Assembly: GCA_014526335.1 (NCBI GenBank)
Contig: JACTAT010000049.1
Location: 620,001-684,000 of the forward strand
Reading direction: 5' to 3'
Length of the DNA stretch: 64,000 bases
Source: Chrysaora quinquecirrha
Lineage: Eukaryota; Cnidaria; Scyphozoa; Semaeostomeae; Pelagiidae
Made by a program: the position numbers and the translations under genes. This document shows, one piece after another, positions 33,620 through 44,697 of the stretch (positions within the stretch are counted from its first letter, which is position 1; each line of letters opens with the position of its first letter). The notes under the pieces are model-generated. The model had not been told where the DNA came from and did not search any database. It worked only from the letters and a program-made list of their open reading frames with translations.

Positions 33620-33999
33620 CACACTTTTTTTATAAGAATACAGTCTATAAGAATATTCAGGCTCAAAATTGCTGAAATTGAAGAATTATTTAAGAATAAT
33701 CTGAGGCTCAAGCTTGACGAGGATCATTTTTTTTCTCTGCGTTTTTTACACTGCACAATAAGTGTGATTGTCAGGCAACTGTATTTGTTTTGAAATGCAT
33801 ACAGTAACATACAGTAACTCTTTTCATTAGTAAAATAACAAATGACAAAGATTTGACTTATTTCTCTTGATCTTCAGGCCAATTTACAACATTGATGATT
33901 AAGAATAATTTAAGAATATTTTCAGGCTCAAAATCGAATAAGCTTAAGAATAATCGAGGCTCGGCAAAAAATAAGGTATTCTTATAAAAAAAAAGCGTG
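33620..33999. mobile_element. TA-flanked MITE, copy A (word AAGAATA)
   Basis: TA lies on both sides (33618-33619, 34000-34001). The ends are CAC(A/G)C followed by a T run and ATAAGAATA, inverted. AAGAAT recurs at least six times inside in TATAAGAAT or TTAAGAATA contexts, often followed by GAGGCTC or CAGGCTC. No coding sequence. The TA duplication suggests mobilisation by a Tc1/mariner-type enzyme. Confidence 0.8.
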
Positions 34000-34369
34000 T
34001 ATTCTCTATTAAAATTTTAGAGGGCTTATCATCAAATGAGAGAATGACAGAAATACAGTCAGCTGAAAATGCTTGCTGGATATACTGCATTCCTGCATTG
34101 AAGCAACCTTTCAATTATATCTGCAATACTGTACATCATGAAATTGCGAGCCGTACAAAAGCATTTTACGTCACACGCAGGAATTCAGATTCAAATATTC
34201 ATGCGCACAAATTTCTCGTTTCACCAATTCACGCATGCAAAATGGTCTAATAACGCATCACCCAGAATCGCTTGGGGGGCCTCCCACACTGGTACAGTGA
34301 TCAAAGCTGGCAACCCCACTTATGATTGATACCGGGTAACTTTGAATACACAAACGGTTCCTGATTGGT

Positions 34370-35800
34370 TTACCAATATACGTAATTAATGTTTTTACAC
34401 AAGATATCTTTACACAATGCTTTTCTTATCTTTTTCAGCGCATCAAACATGGATTCCATGGTGCAAAGAGTGTGATTAAAGCTTTCTGTATAAGCGTCAG
34501 TTTGAGGATGATACGCGGTCGTGTTGATCTTCTTAACAGTAAAAAAATCGCATATTTCTTGCACAAACTTAGATAAGAAGTTCTTACCTCTACCAGATAG
34601 CAATGTGCGCGGTGCGCCGTGTCTAGAAATAATTTCCTCTACAAATATCTGCGCTATTACGTCTGCACCTGTAGTCCTAATAGCGAACGCTTCTGGCCAT
34701 TTGGTTAAGCTTTCCGTGAATACAACTACATAGCGATTACCTAAGTCCGAAGTTGGCAATGGTCCTAAAACATCTACACAAACGCGATGAAATGGTCCTT
34801 CTACTGGAATGCTTTGCATAGGCGCAATAGCAGCTTGCTTTGGCGACTTCTTAGAAGCGCAATCCTTGCATGTTTCTATCCAATGCGTAATGTCCTTACA
34901 CATGCCTTCCCAAAAATAACGCTGCCTTATGTTATCATATGTTTTCGCGACTCCTAAGTGACCTGATGCAACATCTTACCGTGCATACTTGTAAGAACGT
35001 GATGTATGCAGCTGCGCAGAACAACTAATTGGCAACGCGTTTCCTGCCTACGATAACGTGTTGTAGGACTAAACAAATGATGTAAGATGCTATCCCTAAC
35101 TAGATACTGATCAGCCTTAGATATAATCTTACGATCGTCCGAAGAATTACCTGTTAATTCGCATGATTGCAAATAATTAAGCAACTTAGATAAACCTGGA
35201 TGCTTAACTTGCAATTCGCTCATATTAGCTAATTCAAACTTAGGCGGTGCTGGTGTTAAAGCGCCAATAATAGGCATACGCGATAATGCATCTGCATTAG
35301 CATTGCAACGTCCTGGCCTATATTCTACCTTAAAATCATAAGACTTAAGAAACTCAGTCCAACGCGCAAATCTACCTTCAGGGCTCTTAAGCATAAAAAG
35401 CCACTTTAAAGGATTATGATCCTTCAATATGGTGAATGACCTACCATACAAATAATGCCTAAAGTACTTAACCGACCAAATAATAGCACAGGCTTCCTTT
35501 TCGATTGTGGACCAGTTCACCTGTGCTGAATCTATCGCCTTACTCGCATATACAACAACAACTTCTGTCCCATTGCGAAATTGTCCTAGTACTGCGCCAA
35601 ATCCCTTATCGCAAAATCCCTTATCGCTAGTGTCTGACTGAATATAAAATGGTAAGTTAAAATCCTGGAAATTGCAAGATTGGGGCTGAAGTAAGCGCTT
35701 CCTTCATTTCAGAAAATGCTTGCTCCTGCTCAGTTCCCCATACAAAAGGTATATCCTTCTTACTTAGACGATACAAAGGCTCAGCGCGTAACGAGATAAC
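34370..35800 (-). pseudogene. Ty3/Gypsy pol fragment: RNase H and integrase
   Basis: Running down the minus strand, RT/RNase H sequence starts near 35800 (EQEQAFSEMKEAL), with a break near 35650-35600. RNase H follows with WSTIEKEACAIIW, then FTILKDHNPLKWL and the linker YRPGRCNANADALSR. Integrase is in 34903-34370: a zinc-finger end CKDCASKK, the first Asp region VCVDVLGPLP, and YHPQTDAYTESFNHTL with the Glu. The second catalytic Asp, normally in LLSDRGxxF, reads Gly here (LLSGRGKNF), so the integrase is inactive. A stop and frame change separate it from RNase H near 34950. There are no LTRs, gag or RT N-terminus. Confidence 0.88.
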
Positions 35801-35811
35801 CCCTGGATAAC

Positions 35812-35985
35812 CCCTGAAATAAGGAATCTCATTAAAGAAAGATATAGGGTAAAGAAGGATGCAATAAACTCCCCTGATATGTGGCAGAAATATAAGACAC
35901 TTCGCACTGACTACAAATACATGCTACTATCAAGAAGGGATTGGGTTGCAATCGGCCGAAAGTTGCCACATCTGAGGGCCCTGTA
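35812..35985 (+). pseudogene. LINE ORF2 linker fragment (endonuclease-RT junction)
   Basis: A frame of about 58 codons reads NLIKERYRVKKDAINSPDMW then QKYKTLRTDYKYMLLSRRDW. The pattern R..KKDA...SP..W..YK.LR..Y is the conserved region between endonuclease and RT of many non-LTR elements. It lies directly beside the Gypsy fragment, on the other strand. Confidence 0.5.
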
Positions 35986-36250
35986 AGAAATCGTAATATA
36001 CAGTCTCGAAAACTGCTTAAAATTGCAGCTTTTCTTTCGCACCAGTCATTCAAATTTTCCGAAGGCTCTAGAGGTATCCGAGGTATCCGTAAAAGATAAC
36101 CGGAAAAAAATACTTAAGAAGCTCGTAACGATAGTGTGGATGGTTCCGGGATACTGTTAGGCCTAATGCATGTTGTAGCTAATTAACGACAGACATTTTC
36201 ACTTAAACCCACCAGTTGAAATTCAAGTGGGTAAGTGGGAATCAACAAGG

Positions 36251-36334
36251 GCCCAGACTACTGGGGAAATCGTATGATTTTGGCGCTCACTACTGGGGAA
36301 GGCATTGGGCCTACTGGGGAACATTCCCCAGTAG
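36251..36334. repeat. CTACTGGGGAA repeats ending in a perfect hairpin
   Basis: CTACTGGGGAA occurs three times in direct orientation (near 36258, 36288 and 36311). The last is followed after two bases by its exact inverse (36324-36334), an 11-bp stem with a CA loop. Confidence 0.7.
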
Positions 36335-36883
36335 TTACACTGTTAAAAAATGCCCTGCATGAGTGACTTCTCTAGTTTCCCAGTGTTGGCATGGGGCTCT
36401 GTATCAGTTCAGTGTAAAGAAGCTTTTTCTTCTGAAACATTTATTGTTTAGGGTTATAGATTTCCAGTCCCCCATTCTCTTTGTATCTGCCGCAGTTGCT
36501 GGCCATGAATTTCTGACATTGGCTTCTACAGCAGCATACAAGGTTCTCTTTACGAAACATCAACCGTTGGGCTCGACTGTTAGATGAATACAACATAGAA
36601 GTGTATAGATGTTGTAAAATCTTTTAAGTCCATCAGACTTACAGAAGTGATGATACCAAAAACCCCATACAATAATACAGAATTATCAATCTCAGTGCAG
36701 TGTTATTTCGAACTATAATCAGCCATGCTAAGTTTGAGGCAGCCCGGAAGATATGAGCCCATATTAACGTAGGAACCTTTTGTTATCATTACGGATTTCA
36801 TGATGTATCTCTTCTGTACACTAGCTATTTGCCAGTGTCATGTGGATACCTTCAATATTGATGCATGCTTTCTAGGTTTTCAG

Positions 36884-39800
36884 GAGAAACAGGGCTGCCA
36901 AGGTTTCAGAAGAGCCTGCCAATGGAGTAACTGTGGTGGCGAGAAGAGAAACTTCCATTTTTGCACGAAGATTTGTAACCGGATGTCGTTATGAAGTAAG
37001 ATATAAATACATGAAAGTGCCAGTACAAATCATTATTGGATATTGCATAGCTGTAGGCTATATTGAAAATAAAATTGATTCAGTGTACTAAAGTAACAGA
37101 CGACTGGACCCGCTATACAAGCCATACTCGAAATTTTTAGGAAAAGCTGCCCTAGGTTGCAATGTTGGAAATGAACAAGTACACTGCTACCCATAGAATT
37201 CCAATTGACAGCATCTGTGTGCCCGAAAATTGTTTCTACTTCTATGTGAAGCTAGCACCAATGCATATAATTCGACTAAGCCATTAAGTATTCAGGTGAT
37301 TGACAGATAAGTTGACTAATTCATAAAAGTTCTCTTAGGGCTCTTAGGTGCCTAATTACTAGGGGGGTCGAAATAGGCGAGGGTTGGAACAACCATCAGG
37401 ATCTAATTGGTGGGGAGGTAGGAATAAACAGGGGGGCCGGACTTTGTTTGACAATTTTTGACTGACAACTGCTGAAACGCAAAGCGAAGGGCCCTATGGT
37501 CCTAATAGTCTAAAGAAAATCCATACTTCTAGCCACTAAATTGAGTGTACAAGTGAAATTTCACACGAAGAACGTCAAAGTAAGTTTGGTAAAAAATATC
37601 AACATCAACATTAATGGAAGCCTAATAAGCTGGTGGGTCCTAATAAGAGCGGGGCGGTTGGAAATTTTTCAGAAAAAAAATTAGTGGGGGAGGCGGAAAT
37701 TAGGCACGTAAGAGTAAAAAGATTGTGATAAGCCATCTTTTAAACATTCCAAGGAAATGTACAACTACATTGGTAGCATACCAGGAGAGCCGTTGTACTT
37801 TCATCTCATTGATTTGGAAGGAAGAATCATCGATCCGCTTGCAAGGATATGCGAAGATATAGTCCTCAATGTGGTGCCGAGAGAGGTACGCATTGTTAAC
37901 AGTTTAGGTGTGATGATTTTTTATACCTACGTCATTTTAAATACAATGGGGCAAGAGCTGATCTATAGGTAAACCAGTAGACATTCCCGTGTGCAATGAA
38001 GAAACGCAGGAAGATGCGAGTTTCGACGACAAATGAATGGAAATAGCTTCTGTGTTGATCAATCCTCGATTGCTTGCAGTCATATACATTATTGAAAATT
38101 TAAAATGTTGCTTTGGTTTTTTTCCTGTCGTACTATACGTTGCTTAAGTTTTTAGGTCTTCCATATCGTGGTTGCTTATAAGCGGTTGCTTATCAAAAAA
38201 CAGCATGTAATGTTGAAACAGCTAATTACAATAACTGAATATCTAAGGTACTTGCAACCTTCACAGAATGCCTCTGAACCGTCTGGTCTAGCTTTGCTAA
38301 ATGTATTTCATTAAAATTTCAGGTTAACCAACATGACATTGACAATGTTAGCCAGGATTTCGAAATGACGGTAAGTTTGTACCTTGGCCATTGGGCAAGT
38401 GAAGGGAAACCCTCAATTTTTATCCCATTGCCGAACTATCGCACAATTTCTTCTACATGCGATGAAGATACAGTTGACATCCGCTATCTCCAAATCTCAA
38501 GGGAGACTGGAAGTCGTTCGAGATAGCTAATGCTCGAAATAACGGATGCCCCATATAAATATACAAAATTATAGTTTTTAAGTCAGAAAAAGAACCCCTA
38601 TTAACATACAGGGTTACTGATCCCAAATTCAATCAAACAAGTCTGGTATTTTTTACATAGGAGTCAAAGCTCATCTGCTTTCATCCCTACTATTGGTGAA
38701 ATTGAGATAATGGCGATGGAGCACATCTCGAAAGAGAACAGCTTCGTCTATTGTATACATGGGCAGCATATAACTTAGCTGCTGCCATTCCCGCTCCGCT
38801 AGGCAAACGTATACATACGTTCAGCCTGTCTCTTTATCCAGTTCAGCAGAAAATTTGGCAAAGTTGGGGATAAAGAGCAGGTTTTCCTCCATGGGAAACC
38901 GAAAATGGTTCGAGACAGAGAATGTTCGACATAACGGGGTTCGAGATAGCGGATGATTTTTCTATACAAACCCTTATACCAAAACGAGGGAAAATGGAAA
39001 ATCGTTCGAGATAGCGAATGTTCGAGATTGCGAGCAGTCGAGATAGCGAATGTCTACTGTATGTAAAATAGGACAAACAGAAGGCGGCTTGATATGAAGT
39101 CGCATTTAGCGTACTGTATTTGCAGGAACTTTTAGGACCGAAATCACATATACTTTGACATACTTTGAGTGCTTAAGCTGGAATAAAGTTGCATAATGGA
39201 AAAGTATATTATTCCCCTAACAGACTGTGGAGTTTCAAAGAAATGAAAATCTTCCACCTGCAGCAGGTATTACGATTGAGCATAGAGTAGTCTGTAACTA
39301 TTTCAATTACTTTGATCTCCCAAGCTCATTTCATAGCCTAATGACATTGATTAGTTATAATAGTGCCTTTTATGTTGATACGAATGCCATCTGGGAAAAG
39401 CAAGGAAAGCAAAGTTACTCAATGTATTTGGCAAACGTAACCAACATTGGCAGACATTCATTTTTGAGGAAATGTTGACAGCGTTCGCACACCTTCTTAG
39501 ACCCCGTTTACACGATGTCGGTACCACACCGGTACAATCTGACACCGGCATGAAACCATGCCGGTGTGGGTTTTTTATCATCCCGTTTAAATGATACCTG
39601 TGTGATTTCATGTCGCTTTGGTTAAACAATGGCTGTGACATCATAGAGCTTCATTTCGTGATTCTGGGCTGTGGCCTAAGCTCTAACAAAGAACAAAACC
39701 AAAAAAACCAACAATTGCAAATTGCAAACAGTCCCCACCGCTCGAGGCAAACATATTTTAGCAACAAGCCATTATTTCATCGATGTATAGTAATAAATAC

Positions 39801-41677
39801 ATGAAAATTCTGTGTCAAAAGCGTCCAAAGCCGAATAAAGCCAAGTGTAAGACGAGAAAAAGCAACAAGAACACAATTAACAGAACAAGAAAAAAAAAAC
39901 TTTTCTGAGACGACAAAGTAAATAATCCAAACAATCGAAACTGAAACAATTCAATTTCATGATAAAAGTGAATGCAAAAAAAATCTAAACATTTTTAAAC
40001 TGGAAAAATTCAATTACATGATAAACTACCGCAATGAAATGCAACCCTTACGAAAAGCATTGCTATCTGGAAGGGATGAGACTACTACTGTCCTCCACAT
40101 TCTTGTTGTTGTTGTAGTTGTTGTTGTTGTCGCTGTTAGACACGCTTGTTATGGAGAACAATAGAACAGAGCAGAATACATTTTCGTGATGAGAAGTTAA
40201 GACAAAACCTTCCCTTGTCCATTCTCGAAATAGTTGTACACGTTTATCACGTGGGGCAATTCACTCCTTGAAAATCACGTACGCCTTTGCTGAACGTCCT
40301 ATTGTTTTCTCTCAAATCCCGTGGAAGTCCTTTTGTTTCAAAGGAAATCTTGTACGTCTTTTTGCAGAGTGAAATGCCCCTCGGTTTATCAAATACGGAA
40401 AGACAATGAAAATGCTGAGTAGGCAATTTCCTTAATAACAACGATGCTGTAAGTGTAAACATGTACACGTATTTTTTTATAAGAAACTAAAAAATTCACC
40501 AAAAACTGGAAGTTTCTAAACATTTTCGATTTTTGAGTACTGAAAGTTTCGTAAGAGCTTCTTGAATATCCATATTGGCAACATTGTTATTCTATCTGAA
40601 TGATGTTCTTGAAAAAAATATTCTTAGTTTTTCATCCGACTTCCTTAAAGTACCTTAATATTTTACTATGCGAAAAGCGTACGAGATTTCTATTTAAACA
40701 AAAGGACTTGCAGCAAAGGTCGACTGTCGGTTGGGTCGGTTGGTCGGTTGGTAGGCACAAAAGGATTTCCAAGAAAACAATAGGACTTGCAGCAAAGGTG
40801 TACGAGACTTCCAAGGAGTGAATCACCCGTAGTTAAAAGGTGTTTCTCCTATATGTTATTAATTGGATTTTAGTATGACCGATTTGCAATCTGTAATTCC
40901 ATATAATAATCCGCTTTAGTCTTGTTTTTGTGTTATTTTTGTTACTAGTGTATCTTGGGATTGGGCTTATTTGCAGACATGGGACGATTGAGAAATTCGT
41001 TAAACCTTGGTAATCAGAGCCCCCTAGATCTGTAGTTGTAATGAATGATATATCTTTTGTTACTGCTGTTGTTATTTACTTAACTCTTTACTTGTTGTTC
41101 TGTTATGTTATGTTAATACATCAAGTAGCTGCTGAAGTATACATTTTGAATATGTAATTAGGCTTCTTGATATATAAAAAAATCTGCCAATTTGAATCTG
41201 AATGGGATGACACCGTCTGCTAAGGTCCGAAAAGGTCAGGTGCGACGAGCAGCGTGAAGCCTGCAGGGGGCATCGAAAGTTCATGTGCAAAAGGGGTGTC
41301 GAAAAATATTTGTTTATTTTAAACTGACATACTGCTGAGTCCAGCGTTGGTTGTTGGATTGAGAAACGACAGTTCGGGTGTTTTGAGTTATCTCGAAAAG
41401 CATAAGGCGCGCGTACGTTGGGTTTGTTGTTACCTATACAGCTACTACAATATATTCTATATACAATCTTCAAGGGCAAAATTTGAACAAGGAGGGTAAG
41501 AAAAGGTCGGTTGGTAGGTTGATTTGAATTTCTCCTGAATTACATTACACCACATGAGATCAACGAAGGGTGATAGATAGTGGCTGTCCTCTTATGTTCT
41601 GCGACTTCGTTTCATCGTGGTAATAAGTGGTAACAATGTACAAACTTAATTTTGCAGGCAAGAAGCAATCTTTGTGA
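36884..41677 (+). CDS. Host gene of unknown function, last five exons
   Basis: Exons 36884-36995, 37754-37885, 38323-38370, 39224-39266 and 41658-41677 (TGA at 41675-41677) have AG/GT borders and fully compatible phases. The product reads NGVTVVARRETSIFARRF, then a 44-codon exon with YNYIGSIPGEPLYFHLIDLE, a short exon NQHDIDNVSQDFEMT, then VEFQRNENLPPAAG and a basic C-terminus KKQSL. The first segment with its phase-2 entry shows that more exons lie upstream, not found here. I do not recognise the family. The compact beta-rich first half could be a ubiquitin-like or PB1-like fold, but that is a guess. Its introns carry the MITEs at 37341, 38471 and 40254, all outside the exons. Confidence 0.65.
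37341..37714. mobile_element. MITE with CTCTTA(G/C)GTGCCTAATT ends
   Basis: A 17-base terminal inverted repeat with one mismatch (37341-37357 and 37698-37714). The interior has two G-rich blocks near the ends and CCTAATAAG words. It ends only 40 bases before the exon at 37754. The target duplication is unclear. Confidence 0.6.
38471..39059. mobile_element. Pogo/Tigger-like MITE
   Basis: The ends CAGTTGACATCCGCTATCTC and the inverse of CAGTAGACATTCGCTATCTC are flanked by TA (38469-38470, 39060-39061). CAGT ends with CGCTATCTCGA words are typical of pogo/Tigger elements. TTCGAGATAGCG-type words recur at least three times near each end. It has no transposase and lies in an intron of the plus-strand host gene. 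Confidence 0.8.
39269..40253. other. Intron sequence, low-complexity
   Basis: No ORF with support. A short inverted pair with CCGGTGTGG-like words lies near 39510-39570, and a TTG repeat lies at about 40103-40132. Confidence 0.4.
40254..40831. mobile_element. Long inverted-arm element with nested MITE fragment
   Basis: The left arm (40254-40385) and right arm (about 40670-40831) are imperfect inverses beginning with ATTCACTCCTTG and containing CTTTGCTG and TCCTATTGTTTTC. The right arm holds an internal duplication of GGACTTGCAGCAAAGGT. The centre contains a piece of the TA-flanked MITE family from 40466. Confidence 0.65.
40466..40670. mobile_element. TA-flanked MITE, copy B (partial, chimeric)
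   Basis: TA at 40464-40465 then CACGTATTTTTTTATAAGAAAC, matching the inverse of the right end of copy C (44222-44598) for about 140 bases. From about 40608 it matches instead the inverse of the left part of copy E (48956-49324), around TTCTTAGTTTTTCATCCGA. No second terminal repeat is present. Confidence 0.65.
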
Positions 41678-42599
41678 CCATGATGTTGTGGCCATGTTCT
41701 GCTGCATCTCATCCATAGCCATCTAGACTTCAAATCATGTTGGATGAAATTGGGTCCTCAACAGCAAGGTAGGTGCCGCGACTATTTAAAATCTGAAAGA
41801 AATATAACAATGTCTCACTGCAGTGTAATGTGGACTAATTGATATCTTTCACATATCAGTTACTACTGTTACCTCCCGAAAGTATGGCACAGGTCAGACA
41901 AAACAGTATAGCCGTATCATAGGTAGGCAAAAAACACAAAAGTGCATGTACTTTAAATTGAAACGATTTCAACGATTGTCTTCAATAACAGCAATTTATG
42001 AACAACCTGTCTTCGCTGTTGCTACAAAGCTTTATGGTTTCTTGACTTCACAGAAAGAGGTGCATGAGTAGAAACAGGGGTGCATCCCTGATAAAAAGAA
42101 AATAATATGAAATAACACAGTCAAAACAATGTTACACCACAGTATCTCATCTAATTGTTGCATATTATCATGCAGGATTTCGTCTACCTTCATTCCTTTG
42201 GTGAGGAGTATGAAATTACAGTTGCTGCTTGAAAACAAGACATGTATGATTTACTCAGGGTCGTTTTTTTTATTATTCCACACTGGATGTGCAGACAAGA
42301 TATATAATATATAAATTTTCAGATGTGTAGAATAATCATGAACACTGTGTGTATTGACAATGGGCATGGAAAGGCAAACCTCCACAAGATGCTAAATTGA
42401 AGCATGATATGGAAATTGCAATCACAGCTGTGTTGAGTTGTTGAGCATGCAGATGCAATGACTGAGTACCAGAAGCTGAATAAACTGTTCGGTCAACAAT
42501 AGATCATAGGGGAGCAGATGTAGCCAGGAAGCAAAAACTATCAGAAGGGAAAGTTAACCTATGGGACAGAGATTGAAAAATGCTTTTTAAAATGGTCAA
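41678..42599. other. Downstream of the host gene, no further gene seen
   Basis: Probably 3' untranslated and intergenic sequence. Small ORFs on both strands near 42032-42314 have no support. Confidence 0.35.
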
Positions 42600-43180
42600 C
42601 TTTGTCTTGCAAAGTTTGCCATTTCTAGAAGAAGCAGGGTTTCCTTTTCCACAGATGCTTTCCTTTGAGGTATTAGGGTGAAAAGGCAAGCCTGCTTGGG
42701 AAAACTGAACCTTCCTTTCCAGAGAGGGCTGCATTAATGCAATGCAGTCGAGTGAAATGGTGGTGCAGTTGTTTTGAAAATAATTGAATGTTATGTTTGA
42801 AAGTAAGAAATGCTGTTTCTAGGAATAAGCTGGATTTCCTTTTCCACATACGCGACTGCTTTGGTTAGAGGTAGTCAAGTGAAAAGGCAAGCCCGCTTTT
42901 CTCTCTAGGGAGAACTGAACTTTCCTTTCCAGAGAGGGCTGCATTCATGTAATGCAGGCCAGTGAAAGGGTGGTGCAGTTGTTTTGGAAATGGTTGAATT
43001 GCTTCTTTGAAAGTTAAAACAAATACCCTTTATAGGAATAAGCTGGGTTTCTTGTTCCAAGCATGACTGCTTTGCTGTGAGGTAGTAAGGTGAAAAGCAG
43101 CTTGCTGCATAACGAAAACCAGATCTTCTTTTCAAAAAAGGGGTACATTCACATAATGCACTTCATCGAAAAGACGGTGC
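42600..43180. repeat. Diverged tandem repeat, about 200-bp unit, three copies
   Basis: Units start near 42627, 42822 and 43033 with a phrase like AGGAATAAGCTGG, followed by TTTCCTTTTCCAC, GGTGAAAAGGCAAGC and TTTCCAGAGAGGGCTGCATT. The third is the most diverged. The open minus-strand frames here are artefacts of the repeat. Confidence 0.7.
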
Positions 43181-43479
43181 GGTTTTAACTGTTAGGAATA
43201 TGCCAAGGCATTAAGGTAGTCCTGCTTTTGTCTCAAGAAAACAGGACTTGACTCCCATCTTAGCTGGAATGTGAAAACTGATCTTTCCTTTCTTCGACAG
43301 CCCATGTGTGTCATGTGACTAAGGAAAGGAAGGGTCAGTTATGCTTGAGTTTATAAAGTTGATTTCTCCTTTGTCTTCGTTTCCCAACACCTGATGATTG
43401 CATATACTTCATTCTCACATTTCATTTAACAAGGATGACACAATAGATATTAATTGGAAATAACAGTAAACCCTGGACA

Positions 43480-43690
43480 CGGTCCAAGACTAAACTTTAA
43501 ACTCCAAATTGCATACTTTGAACTTGAAACATTGCATCTTAAACTTTAAGCTTTGAATTTTAAATTTCAAACTTTAAACTTTATAAATTTATTAACTTTT
43601 AACTTTCACAACTTTCAATTTTAAACTTCCAATTAAAACTTTATCCTTTAATCTTTCAATTTTTAAATATAAACTAACTCTAGGCTGTTA
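43480..43690. repeat. Degenerate AAACTTTAAA-type low-complexity tract
   Basis: Over 15 imperfect copies of AAACTTT, AACTTTAAA or CTTTAAACT, followed by a short C run and A run at 43710-43727. Confidence 0.6.
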
Positions 43691-44221
43691 ACATAAACAT
43701 AAACTTGTTATCCCCCCCCCCCCAAAAAAAGCTCTGCTGCATTTATTTTTGTCATTGGGTGCAAATTAGAAAATCTATTTTAGTCACGTTGTAAAAAGCA
43801 TTGTTTTGGGGACAGCAGAACTAATAAATGTTTGACTCTACATTACAGTGCAGTTGTTTTAAAATACTTATTCGGCAGCAAATAGCTACTAATCGTATGA
43901 ATAAAGGTCTGGTCTATTCCTTAGAAGCAAATTTCGAATTTGGTAAATTCTTGTTGGATTCATTTAATGCCGTATAGTGTTGTATGTAATTGAGGAACTG
44001 ATTGTAATGCAGATGTATAGTACTGTAGTTAGGGACAGAAAGCTATGCGTTGACGGGTTCCCTGACTGCTGCCTAGGGGAACGCGTATTTGCTTTGCTTA
44101 CTTGGAAAGATTTTGCACATCTTGTAAGGGACACTAGTTCAAAGATATCCCTATATTTGGAAGTTGCCACTGCAAACTTGCCCCTTTTCTCATCATATGT
44201 CTAAAGATATTTCCATGCATA

Positions 44222-44598
44222 CACGTATTTTTTTATAAGAAACTCGTTATAAGAAACCCAGACTCTCGATTGGCCAAAAATTTAAGAAACTCCAGTACTG
44301 GAAATTGTTTTAATAGGAAACTTTTCATCTCTGACACCGAAATATTATATTTCATTTCCCCTGTTTTGTCTTCGATAAAGCAGTTCTGTGACAAGCAGAC
44401 AAACCGGAAACCTATATGCATTCAAATATGATCGATAAATAGGTCTGGGACATTATTCAGATAGAATAACTATGTTGCTAGTATGGATATTCAAGAATTC
44501 AAGAAACTCTTAAGAAACTTTAAGTACTCAAATCTGAAAATTGTTAGAAACTTTCAGTACTGGATCAATTTTTAAGTTTCTTATAAAAAAAATGCGTG
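44222..44598. mobile_element. TA-flanked MITE, copy C (word AAGAAAC)
   Basis: TA on both sides (44220-44221, 44599-44600), inverted ends CACGTATTTTTTTATAAGAAAC and GTTTCTTATAAAAAAAATGCGTG. AAGAAAC recurs at least five times inside, often near AGTACT or CAGTACTGG. Confidence 0.85.
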
Positions 44599-44697
44599 TA
44601 TATCTGAAGATATTTAAAAGCATATAGTGTCATGAAAACAAGGAATCTGTTCCTTTTGCATTCATTTGCCAAGTAAAGAAATTTTTATTGCAAGATC

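Noticed and set aside
42504..43135. Two similar minus-strand ORFs of 76 residues
   Set aside because: Both arise from the roughly 200-bp tandem repeat; there is no other coding evidence.
43964..44204. ORFs on both strands near 44.0-44.2 kb
   Set aside because: No motif, no convincing splice context, and they lie in AT-rich non-coding sequence.
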